Source: Nocardia carnea (GTDB lineage: Bacteria > Actinomycetota > Actinomycetes > Mycobacteriales > Mycobacteriaceae). Taken from it: a stretch of DNA of 64,000 nt. The notes under the pieces are model-generated. The model searched no databases and had not been told where the DNA came from. It saw nothing but the letters and a program-made list of their open reading frames with translations. A program made the translations under genes and the position numbers. The stretch is from contig NZ_JARWOV010000111.1 of assembly GCF_029868855.1 (NCBI RefSeq), positions 51,167-115,166 of the forward strand, written 5' to 3'. Positions 28,389-37,060 of the stretch are shown here, in pieces (the stretch's first letter is position 1; each line of letters opens with the position of its first letter).

Positions 28389-29670
28389 TTACTCGCGCCG
28401 CGTGACGGATCTTGTCGTCACAGGAATCAGGGTCAGCGCGAGAATCGTCGGCAGGCTCAGGGCGAGCGCGAGACCGGTATGTCCCCCGGCCACGAGGCCG
28501 AGGCCGCCGAGCACCGATCCCGCGAACACTCCCAGGCTCATACCGGCCGCATTCAGGCTGAACGCGGTCGCGGACCGGTCGCCGCTGCGGCGGGCGATCG
28601 ACGTGGTCACCTGTGCTGCCACCACAGCGTGGCCGAACCCCATCAGGGCGGTCGCGGCCAGCGCGGGCAGCAGTGCGGTGGTGTGGAAAACTCCGAGCAC
28701 CGCGAGCAGCGCACCGAGTAATCCGGCCGCGAGCACCCTGCCGGGCCGCCGGCCGATCACCGAATCGGGATCGCGAACCCAACGGCCGGTCAGATAGTTC
28801 CCGAGGAAGAACGCGACGCCGCTCAGCGTCCACACCAGGGTGAATGCCGAGGCCGTGAGCTCGAACCGGTCGTCGTAGTACACCGCGAGGAACGCCAGGT
28901 ATCCCATGAACGAGGTCGTGCGTAGTCCCGCGACGGCGATGAGCGCGAGCAGGTCCGGCTGCGCCCGCAGTGCGCGAAACGATGCGAGGTAGCCGAGCGA
29001 AGCCGCAGGTGCCGGCCGAGCGTTTCCGTGCGCCCCGGGTGCGCAGGAACCCCACCGCGATGAGCACACTCACCGCCGCGGTGGTCCACAGCGCACCCTG
29101 CCAGCCGTGCCACGACCCCATCGCGCCGATGACCGGCCCGGCGCAGACCGCGGCCAGCGATTGGATCGCGGTGACCATGGTCGCCGCCCGGCCGATGTTC
29201 CCGGAGCCGGAGAACCGCGCGGTGGCCAACGTCAGCAGGGCCGGGGTGAGCAGCGCGGTGGCGATACCGATGCCGAGGCAGAAGACGGTGAGCGCGGCGA
29301 AGGTACCGGTGGTGGCCAGTACGCATGCCACGGCGAGCAGGATCAGTGCCGCGACGGCGACGTACTGCTTCGACCATCGGGCCAGCAACGGCGCCACCGC
29401 GATTCCCGCCACCAGCGCGGCCAGGCCGCCCAGCCCGCGCAGGAACCCGATACCCGACTCCGGGGCGCGAGCGGTGGCCGCGATCGGCACCAGGAACGTC
29501 GAATAGATCGTGAAGGGGAACAGGCCGATGATCGCGGCTGTCAGCACGAGCCACAGCGCGCGGACCATCCGGGAATCGGAAATCGGGCGCTCATCGGGCG
29601 TTTCGGGTTCGGGTGCCCGCGAGAGGTTCGCCGCATCGGCGGCGGGAGTGTTCATCCGACCGTCGATCAT
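28389..29670 (-). pseudogene. MFS transporter interrupted by a frameshift
   Basis: A major facilitator gene split over two frames. The first half (29670 to about 29030) encodes six membrane segments, ending RTRGARKRSAG. The second half (about 29040 to 28389) continues in another frame from GYLASFRALRAQPDLLALIA through membrane segments to TTRSVTRRE. The joined protein would be about 425 residues, normal for a 12-helix MFS protein. The break lies within about 29010-29040 and looks like a single-base indel. The ATG at 29670 overlaps the binding-protein stop (ATGA), so it belongs to the uptake operon, perhaps as metallophore exporter. It could be a real mutation or an assembly error. The contig shows poor quality elsewhere. 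Confidence 0.8.
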
Positions 29671-30677
29671 CCGGCCGCCACATGGTCACGCAGATACGCG
29701 GCGAACTTCTCCAGCCCGTCGATATTACGTGGGCTGGAGATGGCTTCGTTGTAGTCGAGCACGAAGAACTTGTTACCGACGACCGCCGGCAGCGACGCCG
29801 TGGCGGGATTCCTCTTCAGGAAATCGATCTTCTCCTGTGCCGGGGCGTCTTGGTATTCCAGGATGATGATGACCTCCGGCGCGGATTCCACGACCGCCTC
29901 CCAGCTCACCTCGGTCCAGCGTGCGTCGACATCGGCGAAAACGTTCTCCCCGCCGGCGAACCCGATGATATCGGTCGGCGGCACCTGACTCGCTGCGGTG
30001 AAGGGTTTGTCGGTGCCGGAGTCGTAGAGGAATACCTTGACCGGTTTTCCTGCCGGGACCTGCTGCTGAACCGCGGTGACGCGTTTGCGGTAATCGGCGA
30101 TCAGGTCGGCCGCGCGATCCTCGACGCCGAAAATCTGTCCCAGCCGCTCGAGGTCGGTGTAGAGACCTTCGAAGGGTGTGTGCCGCTCGGGGAAACCCGG
30201 GTAGTTGAAACAGGATTCGGCGTGCATGAAGCTCTGGATACCGAGGGTGTCGAGAATTTCGGGGGTGATCCCGCGGGAATCGGAGAACCCGGAGTTCCAC
30301 CCGGCGACGACGAAATCGGCTTTCGCGTCGACCACGAGTTCCCGGTTGAGCAGATCGTCGCTGAGGAACTCGACCTTCTCGTAGTCGGCCGCCCAGGGCG
30401 ATTCGCTCACCGGCGGGTTCGCGGGCGGCAGCACGTATCCGTGCACATGGTCGGCCAGGCCGAGCGAGAACATCTTGTCGGCGCTGCCCCCTTCGTAGAC
30501 GACCGCACGTTGCGGCACGGTGTACTCGACGGCCTCGCCGCAACGCTGCACCGTCGTGCGGCGCCCGGCATCGCCGGCGCCATCGACCTGCGCACCGCAC
30601 GCCGACAGCAAGAATGCGCCGGCGACAAAGAGAATCGCACTTCTGCACCGGGGCAAGCCGGTCTTGTTCGTCTTCAT
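29667..30677 (-). CDS. Metallophore-binding lipoprotein (FecB/FepB-like, Peripla_BP_2)
   Basis: A 336-residue cell-surface solute-binding lipoprotein. It has a lysine-containing signal peptide with lipobox LLSAC (lipid-modified cysteine near residue 27), followed by a class III binding-protein fold (ADFVVAGWNSGF; AAYLRDHVAAG at the end). It captures the metal-metallophore complex for the adjacent permease and ATPase. Its ATG overlaps the ATPase stop by four bases and its stop overlaps the MFS start. Ligand identity is inferred from context only. The family takes siderophores, cobalamin and heme, so a xenosiderophore is possible. Confidence 0.88.
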   Translation of the reverse strand: MKTNKTGLPRCRSAILFVAGAFLLSACGAQVDGAGDAGRRTTVQRCGEAVEYTVPQRAVVYEGGSADKMFSLGLADHVHGYVLPPANPPVSESPWAADYEKVEFLSDDLLNRELVVDAKADFVVAGWNSGFSDSRGITPEILDTLGIQSFMHAESCFNYPGFPERHTPFEGLYTDLERLGQIFGVEDRAADLIADYRKRVTAVQQQVPAGKPVKVFLYDSGTDKPFTAASQVPPTDIIGFAGGENVFADVDARWTEVSWEAVVESAPEVIIILEYQDAPAQEKIDFLKRNPATASLPAVVGNKFFVLDYNEAISSPRNIDGLEKFAAYLRDHVAAG

Positions 30678-31492
30678 CGTGTCGGCTCTTTCGTGAGTGT
30701 GTCCGTCATGGCTACGGGCTCGTTTCCGCCCGGGAGCGTGTAGAGGATCTGCGGCGCGCCGGTCAGCGGGTGCGCGACCACGGCGATATCGACACCGAAC
30801 ACCTCGGCGATCCGCTCCGCGGTCAACACCTCCGGAGGAGGACCTACCGCCACCAGCCGGCCACCGGCGAGGACCCCGATCCGGTCACAGGCCGCTGCGG
30901 CGAGATTCAGATCGTGCAGTACGACCAGCACGGTCGGCGCGGCGGTCCGTAACAATCCGAGCAATTCGATCTGGTGGCGCAGGTCGAGGTGATTCGTCGG
31001 CTCGTCCAGAATAAGGATCCGGGGCTGCTGGACGAGGGCCCGCGCGACGAGCACGCGCTGCCGTTCACCACCCGAGAGGCCGAGTATGCCGCGGTGCGCC
31101 AGATGCGCGATATCCATCTGCGCCATCGCCTCGCGGCACAGTTCGCGTTCGGCCGCGGTCAGCGGCTGGTTGCCGTATTTGAACGGCGCCCGGCCCAGTG
31201 CGACGACTTCGGCGACGGTGAAGTCGAACTCGGTGCCGCTTTCCTGAGTGAGCGCGGCGACCCGCTGCGCCGACTCTCGTCGCGACAGGCCCGCGAGGTC
31301 CTGCTCACCGATGCGGATGATGCCACCGCTGGGCGCGAGAGCGCGGTAGAGACAACGCAATATCGTGGACTTCCCGGATCCGTTGGGCCCGATGAGACCG
31401 ACGACTTCGCCCGGCGCGGCCTCGAGGTCCACACCCGCGACAATTTCGCGGCCCTCGATCTCCACCGCGAGATCCGCTATCCGCACCTGCAC
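30674..31492 (-). CDS. ABC transporter ATPase (FecE/FepC-like)
   Basis: A 272-residue ATPase of the iron-siderophore/B12 class. Walker A GPNGSGKST, signature LSGGERQRV, Walker B ILILDEPTNHLD and switch His in VLHDLNLAAA are all intact. The start is a GTG that shares one base with the permease TAG stop (TAGTG), and its end overlaps the binding-protein ATG. It powers import through the FecCD-type permease. With the separate IrtAB-like pair, the cluster carries two ABC systems. This one is unambiguously an importer type. Confidence 0.92.
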   Translation of the reverse strand: MQVRIADLAVEIEGREIVAGVDLEAAPGEVVGLIGPNGSGKSTILRCLYRALAPSGGIIRIGEQDLAGLSRRESAQRVAALTQESGTEFDFTVAEVVALGRAPFKYGNQPLTAAERELCREAMAQMDIAHLAHRGILGLSGGERQRVLVARALVQQPRILILDEPTNHLDLRHQIELLGLLRTAAPTVLVVLHDLNLAAAACDRIGVLAGGRLVAVGPPPEVLTAERIAEVFGVDIAVVAHPLTGAPQILYTLPGGNEPVAMTDTLTKEPTR

Positions 31493-32613
31493 TATGCGCC
31501 TCCGAAAACGTAACCCCTGCGGCGCATCAGGACGATGAACATCGGGACCCCGATCAGCGCGGTCAACACCCCGATCGGAAGTTCACGCGGAGCGGCGACG
31601 GTGCGTGCCAGCAGATCCACCCACACCGTCAGGATCGCCCCCGCGAACGGCGCGATCAGCAGCAACCGAGCGTGTCCGGCCCCGACGATCATGCGGGTGA
31701 TATGCGGAACGACGAGACCGACGAAACCGATCGTGCCGCTCACGGCGACCATCGCGCCGGTCATCACCGCGGTCGTCGCGAACAGGCCGCGACGCGCCCC
31801 GGACGTATCCACGCCGAGGCTCGCGGCGGTCTCGTCGCCGAGAGACATGATGTCCAGTACGCGGCTGTACCGGAACAGCAGCACGCCACCCACCACCGAG
31901 ATCGCCGCCACCACCGGCAAAGAACCCCAGGTCGCGGCACCGAACGAGCCCATCGTCCAGAACAACACGGTGCTGGTCGCCTCACTGCCCGGTGCGAAGT
32001 AGATCAGCATGCTCATCACAGCCTGGAATCCGAACGCCAGCGCCACCCCGGTCAACACCAGCCGCAGCGGCGTCACCCCCATACGCCGGTAGGCCACCGC
32101 GTACGCCAGCGCGGTCGCGCCCAGCGCACCGAGGAAGGCACCGACCGAGACGGCGTAGATCCCCAGACCCGCCAGCACACCGAACAGCGAAACCGACACC
32201 GCTCCAACAGACGCGCCGGAAGAGACACCGAGGATATACGGGTCCGCCAGGGAATTGCGGACCAGCGCCTGGATCACCGCACCGGCGACACTCAACCCGG
32301 CCCCGACGACAGCGGCGAGCAACACGCGCGGCGTGCGGATCTGCCAGACGATCTGATACCGGGTCGCCTCGTCGGCGGCCACAGTCCCGTTGGTCACCGA
32401 GGCCCAGAGGAAGCGGGCAGTCTCGGCGGGGTGGATCGACGCGGATCCGAGCCCGATCGCGACCAGGATCGACACCGCCAGCACAACCGTGAGCAGCACG
32501 ACGAGTGCCGCGGTGCCGGTTCGAGTCCGCCACCGTCGCACGCGATCCGGAACGGGCTCTTCTGTGCCCCGAGGGACCACCGCGCGATTCGCCGCCAACT
32601 CACACACTTCCAC
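31492..32613 (-). CDS. FecCD-family metallophore permease
   Basis: A 373-residue polytopic permease of the BtuC/FecCD family with about ten membrane segments and the typical GAVIQALVRNSLADPYILGVSSGA segment. The usual two-permease arrangement (FecC plus FecD) is replaced by a single gene, implying a homodimer. The start is a GTG at 32613 with a weak ribosome site. A Zur-like double palindrome lies immediately upstream, so repression would be direct. First gene of the operon permease, ATPase, binding protein, MFS. Confidence 0.9.
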   Translation of the reverse strand: MEVCELAANRAVVPRGTEEPVPDRVRRWRTRTGTAALVVLLTVVLAVSILVAIGLGSASIHPAETARFLWASVTNGTVAADEATRYQIVWQIRTPRVLLAAVVGAGLSVAGAVIQALVRNSLADPYILGVSSGASVGAVSVSLFGVLAGLGIYAVSVGAFLGALGATALAYAVAYRRMGVTPLRLVLTGVALAFGFQAVMSMLIYFAPGSEATSTVLFWTMGSFGAATWGSLPVVAAISVVGGVLLFRYSRVLDIMSLGDETAASLGVDTSGARRGLFATTAVMTGAMVAVSGTIGFVGLVVPHITRMIVGAGHARLLLIAPFAGAILTVWVDLLARTVAAPRELPIGVLTALIGVPMFIVLMRRRGYVFGGA

Positions 32614-32617
32614 TCAG

Positions 32618-32642
32618 TTATCAGTTTTGATAATCATTACCA
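32618..32642. promoter_or_regulatory. Overlapping palindromes (candidate Zur box) at the uptake operon promoter
   Basis: On the minus strand TGGTAATGATTATCA (32642-32628) is a 7-1-7 repeat with one mismatch, close to the Zur consensus. It overlaps a second inverted repeat, TTATCAGTTTTGATAA (32618-32633, 6-bp arms). The pair sits 5-29 bp upstream of the permease GTG. Two overlapping operators could allow stacked repressor dimers, as reported for some Zur/Fur promoters. Confidence 0.65.
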
Positions 32643-32849
32643 TTTGCGTGAAAGAATGACAACCGATTCCGGCCGCTGTCGCAGCGAGCAGGTCCGGCGG
32701 CGCAGATCCGGCTCGACGCGTCACGACCGGCGCCATAGACGCCGCCCAGCGCCCGCGTCGGGTTCGGTCTCAGGGCCTCGCGATACCAGCACGGTGAACT
32801 CCACGGGGCTGCGCCGAGTCGCGACTTCGCTCGTGGAACAATCGCCGGC
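32643..32849. other. Intergenic stretch
   Basis: About 200 bases downstream of the palindromes and before the next plus-strand gene. No gene, RNA or clear promoter recognised. Confidence 0.3.
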
Positions 32850-33272
32850 GTGCTGAGTTCGATCGAGATCGACGGCATTGGCCGACTGTCACACCTGGGG
32901 CGTTCGAAACACTGGACCGGCCAGTTGCAACTGGCCTGTGCGGACGAGCCGGTCGAGCTCTACCTCGCAGGCACACCGGCCGGCCCTACCGTCGCGCAGG
33001 TCGAGGCCATAGTCGCACTGGTCGCGAACTCGGTCACCCTGCGGCAGGACGCCGAGGCCGGCCTCGCCGACCTCCTGGTCCAAGCGGAGTTGGCGCCGAC
33101 CCCGGTGTGGGAGGTGTTCGACTTCGCCGGAATAGAGGTGCCACACGAGTCCTACGATGCGAACGCGATTCACGTGCTGGTCGGTCTCGAACACGTGGAT
33201 TTTCCAGACGAATTCCGACCGGCGATCGACGTCGTGAACGGCACTGTGGTGCAGGTCCTTTCGGGAACCTGA
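32850..33272 (+). CDS. Hypothetical 140-residue acidic protein
   Basis: A small acidic protein starting at GTG (MLSSIEIDGIGRLSHLG). It has no signal peptide or membrane segment. The alternating pattern (HWTGQLQLACADEPVELYLAG, then APTPVWEVFDFAGIEVPHESYDANAIHVLV) suggests a compact beta-rich fold. It lies 35 bp upstream of an SMI1/KNR4-like gene in the same orientation. Such small acidic proteins next to SUKH proteins are often immunity proteins of polymorphic toxin systems, but no toxin gene is present. The domain family is not recognised. Confidence 0.6.
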   Translation: MLSSIEIDGIGRLSHLGRSKHWTGQLQLACADEPVELYLAGTPAGPTVAQVEAIVALVANSVTLRQDAEAGLADLLVQAELAPTPVWEVFDFAGIEVPHESYDANAIHVLVGLEHVDFPDEFRPAIDVVNGTVVQVLSGT

Positions 33273-33306
33273 CGAAAGGACACACGCCGTCACGCGTTCA
33301 TGTGAA

Positions 33307-33912
33307 ATGTACAAGGGCTCCAGTTCGGGTCCACCGGTCCGGTTTCTGCGCCCCGAGGAGTGTTCCCTGATAGCAAGTACCGCGCAGCTGATCGAGATCG
33401 CCTCTCTCGTCCCGCCCGCCGAGCCGTTCGACTGGACGGTAGTCGAGACCCGGATCGGGGCTCCGGTCCCGCCGGACTACCGCGAGCTCGTCGACGCGGG
33501 CGGCGGCGGCCTGTGGCTCGACTACCTCCGGATCTGGGTGCCGCATCCCGGACCGGGGTACAAGCACGTCGACCTCGCGGAGTCCGGGGCGGAGTTCGAT
33601 CAGCTCATGGAGATGTTCGAAGACGACGTGGCGGCACCCCCGGACGACCTTGTCCCGAGGTGCCGGCTGCTGCCGTGGGCCGACGCAGGCTCCGGCCACA
33701 CGGCCTACTGGGAGGTCACCGAGGGAGCCGCGCCGGAGTCGTACCCGATCCGTGTCTCGGACCGGGAAGGCACCCGGTGGGCAAGGTATGAGTTGCCGAC
33801 GACCGACTTCCTCCTCGGGCTGGTCCGCGGCGAGCTCCACGCCGAACCGCTCAACGCCTCCTGGATGGACCGCGAGGCGGTCTTCCGGCGGTACCAGCCG
33901 CGGGAGATGTGA
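33307..33912 (+). CDS. SMI1/KNR4 (SUKH) family protein
   Basis: Up to 201 residues with the SUKH pattern: a tryptophan-containing first helix (FDWTVVETRIGAPVPPDYRELVDAGGGG), then a GLWLDYLRIW strand and an acidic C-terminal half. SUKH proteins commonly serve as immunity proteins against nuclease or deaminase toxins. The start is uncertain: an ATG at 33307 opens the frame, but conserved sequence begins near residue 25, and a GAGGAG at 33355-33360 precedes a non-canonical start region. No cognate toxin is visible. Confidence 0.6.
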   Translation: MYKGSSSGPPVRFLRPEECSLIASTAQLIEIASLVPPAEPFDWTVVETRIGAPVPPDYRELVDAGGGGLWLDYLRIWVPHPGPGYKHVDLAESGAEFDQLMEMFEDDVAAPPDDLVPRCRLLPWADAGSGHTAYWEVTEGAAPESYPIRVSDREGTRWARYELPTTDFLLGLVRGELHAEPLNASWMDREAVFRRYQPREM

Positions 33913-34236
33913 TGCCGCCCGCCGGGCCGCAGCCCGGTCGCCCCATTACGCCGGCACCGATCCCCCGCACGGACTTCAACGCTTCCGACGCCGCACCGAT
34001 CTCCAATCCGCCCCCTGCGCTGGAACATAACCGGCGCAGACCATCCACCACCTCATGCCACTGGTTACGTCGATTACGTCCCGGGATCGGGGATCCTGGC
34101 AAGGCGTCTCGAAACCTTCCCGGGGTCGCTCACCGTGCTGAAACGTCACCTGACGTTGATGGCCGGTCGCCTGTGTCTCGGCGGTCCGGCGGATATTCGA
34201 GTGCCGAGAACGTTCGGCGTTCAGGATGATGGGGAC
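33913..34236. other. Non-coding stretch
   Basis: About 320 bases between the SUKH gene and a small coupled ORF. Several short frames are open, but none has a recognisable protein or ribosome site. Nothing else seen. Confidence 0.3.
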
Positions 34237-34410
34237 ATGAGTGCTTCTGCACCTGGACCGGTTTCCAGCGCGATCGCCGTACTGAGCGGCGCGGTGGACC
34301 TGCGCTCTTATCCGCGCCGGACCCTGGCCTCGAACTCGTCTCCGCGTGTGGAGGTCCGCAAAGTGGGGGTCGGGGGGTTGTTGTCTCGCTCCGACCTCGA
34401 GGACACCTGA
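34237..34410 (+). CDS. Small ORF coupled to the phosphotransferase gene
   Basis: A 57-residue frame (MSASAPGPVSSAIAVLSGAV...) preceded by GATGGGG, whose TGA overlaps the ATG of the next gene (TGATG). The coupling and ribosome site favour real translation. The product has a hydrophobic stretch SSAIAVLSGAV and a basic middle (RSYPRRTL). No family recognised. It could be a leader peptide controlling the kinase gene or a small protein in its own right. Confidence 0.4.
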   Translation: MSASAPGPVSSAIAVLSGAVDLRSYPRRTLASNSSPRVEVRKVGVGGLLSRSDLEDT

Positions 34411-35264
34411 TGAATTTACTTACAACACATCGTGTTCTACTGAGTCGACTGCTACCTGACGACGAACCCGACGATCTTGTCGTGCGGCATGGGCAATTCC
34501 ACGATGTCATCATCGGCTCTGAACGCGTAGTGTGCCTTCCTCGCAGTCAGGCAGCCGGCGCACGACTGCCCGAGCGCGCGGCCACTCTACAGGCGCTCGC
34601 CGATCTCGACCTCGGTATCCGCACACCTGAACCGCTGCTGCAGGGCGGCACCGACGAGGCACAGTTCCTGATGCTCAGCCGGATTCCCGGAGAGCCCTTG
34701 GAAACCGGCGCGCTCGACGATTCTCGTGTGGCCGGCACGGTAGCAGAGCAGTATGCGACGCTGCTGGCCCGGCTCGGCCGTGCCGGCACGGACGAGACAG
34801 TGCGAGCAGTTCTGCCTCACGCACCAGCAGGCCGATGGCGGCGATTCGCGGAAAACGTGCGCGAAGAGTTGTTCGGGTTGATGTCCGAGCGCGGACGCCG
34901 TCGGGCCGAACGGGAACTCGCCGCGCTCGGCGGCCTTCCCCACATCACACCGGCGGTGGTGCATGGTGACCTGGGTGCCGAGAACGTCCTGTGGGAGTGG
35001 GAACACGGCCTGCCGCGCCTGACCGGAGTGCTCGACTGGGACGATGTCGCACTGAGCGACCCAGCCGAAGACCTCGCCGCCATCGGCGCCGGCTACAGAA
35101 GCGAACTCCTGGATCGAGTGCTCACCCTGGGCAACTGGTCGGACAACGGACTCGCTGCACGTATTGCCGCCATCCGCGGAACATTTGCTCTGCAGCAAGC
35201 CCTGTACGCCATCCGCGACGGGGACGAAGAAGAACTGGCAGACGGCCTGACCGGCTACCGCTGA
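34410..35264 (+). CDS. Aminoglycoside phosphotransferase (APH)-family kinase
   Basis: A 284-residue protein-kinase-like small-molecule kinase. The catalytic loop VVHGDLGAENVLW carries the Brenner HGDxxxxN motif, and VLDWDDVALSDPAEDLA supplies the metal-binding DWD region. The N-lobe (RHGQFHDVIIGSERVVCLPR) is short. The family includes aminoglycoside, macrolide and choline kinases, and many members in actinobacteria have metabolic substrates. No resistance phenotype should be assumed. Translational coupling to the preceding small ORF through TGATG is clear. Confidence 0.8.
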   Translation: MNLLTTHRVLLSRLLPDDEPDDLVVRHGQFHDVIIGSERVVCLPRSQAAGARLPERAATLQALADLDLGIRTPEPLLQGGTDEAQFLMLSRIPGEPLETGALDDSRVAGTVAEQYATLLARLGRAGTDETVRAVLPHAPAGRWRRFAENVREELFGLMSERGRRRAERELAALGGLPHITPAVVHGDLGAENVLWEWEHGLPRLTGVLDWDDVALSDPAEDLAAIGAGYRSELLDRVLTLGNWSDNGLAARIAAIRGTFALQQALYAIRDGDEEELADGLTGYR

Positions 35265-35315
35265 GGCGCGTCCAAAGGCGAGCGGCCGCCGCCCGCCACA
35301 GGTATGTGTTGGCGG

Positions 35316-35738
35316 TCAGCAGTCGCCGTACAGGGCTTGCGCTTCGACCGTGCTGAGGGCCCCGGGTCCGGGGAGGTATCTGCGCGTAGTGGTGACGGTC
35401 ACGCACGCGGGATATTTGCCGTGCAGGTCGGTGATTACGTAGCGAGTGCGGTGTGATGTTCCCCAGTCGGTCCTTCCGAACTGGTCGTTGTCCAGCTGTT
35501 CGGGCTCTCCGACCTGCTCCGATTTCATCTTTTCCCCGTCTTCCTGCACTTTCAGTGCCTGGGATACCTCGAATGAGGTCAGAATCGAGTTGTCGGAACT
35601 CTCCAGCTGCAGCGCTACGCCGTGCGCAGCGGAGAGGACGTCGTCGGCGTCGACAGGATCATCTTCCGGAAGTCCCGCGACGGTGATCAGGACGGCCAGG
35701 GCCAGGCCGAACAGCACTGCGTATACCGGACGGTTCAT
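35316..35738 (-). CDS. Hypothetical secreted or membrane-anchored protein
   Basis: 140 residues with an N-terminal hydrophobic segment (AVLFGLALAVLITVAGL, about 6-22), then an extracytoplasmic domain of about 115 residues with two cysteines (C113 region and C-terminal C140) that could form a disulfide. No lipobox. Function unknown. It stands alone between plus-strand genes. Confidence 0.6.
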   Translation of the reverse strand: MNRPVYAVLFGLALAVLITVAGLPEDDPVDADDVLSAAHGVALQLESSDNSILTSFEVSQALKVQEDGEKMKSEQVGEPEQLDNDQFGRTDWGTSHRTRYVITDLHGKYPACVTVTTTRRYLPGPGALSTVEAQALYGDC

Positions 35739-36094
35739 CAGGGTGGTTCCTCGTGGCTCGGAAGGATTCGCTACCCCGCAGCATCCCGCGCCGTACTTGG
35801 CATGAGCATGAAATCTTCTTGCAACGCCCGGGTCGACCCCGGGACGGCGGACTACCGTCGTATCTCGACCAGATGGAGCCGGGGTTCGCGAACATCGACG
35901 ACAAAAGTCACGCTGAATAAGTGAGGCGTTATCGCAGTTAGCGGCATAACTATCTGCGGTTCCGGCAAGTTTTCCTGCCGTGATGCCCTGTTCGCGTAAG
36001 AGCGGCTGGGGAAACTGTCTGCGGTAGCAGAGGTGGCGCAGAGTCCTCCCATCGGAGGACGCGCACTGGCGAACGCCGACTATACGGTCGGCAT
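35739..36094. other. Divergent intergenic region
   Basis: About 356 bases between the minus-strand membrane-anchored protein and the plus-strand CPBP protease. It contains AT-richer stretches near 35890-35960 that may hold promoters. No conserved motif recognised. Confidence 0.3.
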
Positions 36095-37060
36095 ATGGAG
36101 ACGCCGACCGCCGACCGTCCGACCCGCGCCGCCGTATCCGCTGGCATTCTCCTGGTATTCGCGGCTGTCACCGGTTGGTGGATGTTGCTCATCGACGGGG
36201 TGGGTGCAGTCACCGGTACCGAGTACACGCGTGGCGCGCATATCGTGCGGGCGGTGGGGGCGACGCTGTTCGTGATCCCCCTGATCGCGCTGATGCTGCG
36301 GTTCCCCGTCCGGCTGCGCTGGTCCGAACTGGGGCTCACCGGGTGGCAGCCCGGGGGGAGACAGTTCGTATCCGGTGCCGCCTGCTGGGCAGTCCCGGCG
36401 TTGCTCACGCTCGCTGTGCTGGTGGGGGCAGGACGGGCCGAGTTGTCGGTACAGGCGCCGATGGTCGAGATCGCCGGCGCATTGGTCGGGCTCACCGCAC
36501 TCGTATTGCTCTACGAGGCGATACCCGAGGAGCTGGTGTTCCGCGGATACTTCTTCACCGTCCTGGCGGGCCGTTTCGCGCCCGTCCGGGCGGCCGTGGG
36601 GCAGGCGGCGTTGTTCACCGCCTGGGGCGCGTTGAACGGCGGCCAGGTCTCGGTCGATCGCACGGTGCTGTTCGCGCTGTTCGCCACTGTGCTGGGTGCG
36701 CTTCGCGTGGCGACCGGCAGCCTCTGGTCCTGTATGGGATTCCACACGGCATTCCAGGTGACGGCCCAGTTCTTCAGCGAATCCTGGACCGAGATGGAGT
36801 TGCACGATCCGGACCTGACCGTCACCGCGGTTGCTTTTGTCGCCGCGCCGTTCGCCTCGACCGCAGGGCTGCTGTGGTGGCAGCGCCGTTTGGACAGCCG
36901 CTGTCCCGGCCGGCTTACCCGGAAAAGCAAGAAACCCGCGCCACGGCGCGGGTTTCCGGGTTGGTCAGCTCCTAGATGGCGCGGACGCTCTGAGCCTGCG
37001 GGCCCTTCTGACCCTGCCCGATCTCGAACTCGACACGCTGACCCTCATCGAGGGACTTGA
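36095..37060 (+). CDS. CPBP-family intramembrane metalloprotease with an anomalous tail
   Basis: A multi-pass membrane protein with the CPBP (CAAX-type) glutamate motif [11 protein letters not shown], a later [11 protein letters not shown] segment and the histidine motif GFHTAFQ, so the metal site looks complete. The conserved part ends near residue 275. The remaining tail, rich in Arg, Pro and Ser, is read through the cspA terminator hairpin and then antisense to the cspA 3' end. This suggests loss of an earlier stop codon or a frameshift. Substrate unknown. Relatives act in prenyl-protein processing or bacteriocin immunity. Confidence 0.75.
   Translation: METPTADRPTRAAVSAGILLVFAAVTGWWMLLIDGVGAVTGTEYTRGAHIVRAVGATLFVIPLIALMLRFPVRLRWSELGLTGWQPGGRQFVSGAACWAVPALLTLAVLVGAGRAELSVQAPMVEIAGALVGLTALVLLYEAIPEELVFRGYFFTVLAGRFAPVRAAVGQAALFTAWGALNGGQVSVDRTVLFALFATVLGALRVATGSLWSCMGFHTAFQVTAQFFSESWTEMELHDPDLTVTAVAFVAAPFASTAGLLWWQRRLDSRCPGRLTRKSKKPAPRRGFPGWSAPRWRGRSEPAGPSDPARSRTRHADPHRGT
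36931..36956 (-). terminator. Intrinsic terminator of cspA
   Basis: Perfect 11-bp stem: GAAACCCGCGC (36931-36941) against GCGCGGGTTTC (36946-36956), four-base loop. It is 15 bp past the cspA stop. On the minus strand the hairpin is followed by TTGCTTTTCC, a fair U-tract. It lies inside the CPBP open frame on the other strand. Confidence 0.85.

Noticed and set aside
1..32642. Interpretation as a mycobactin/nocobactin cluster
   Set aside because: No PKS module, no lysine N-hydroxylase and no acyl-lysine modules; architecture is ArCP/Cy/A(Cys) with PchG- and PchF-like parts.
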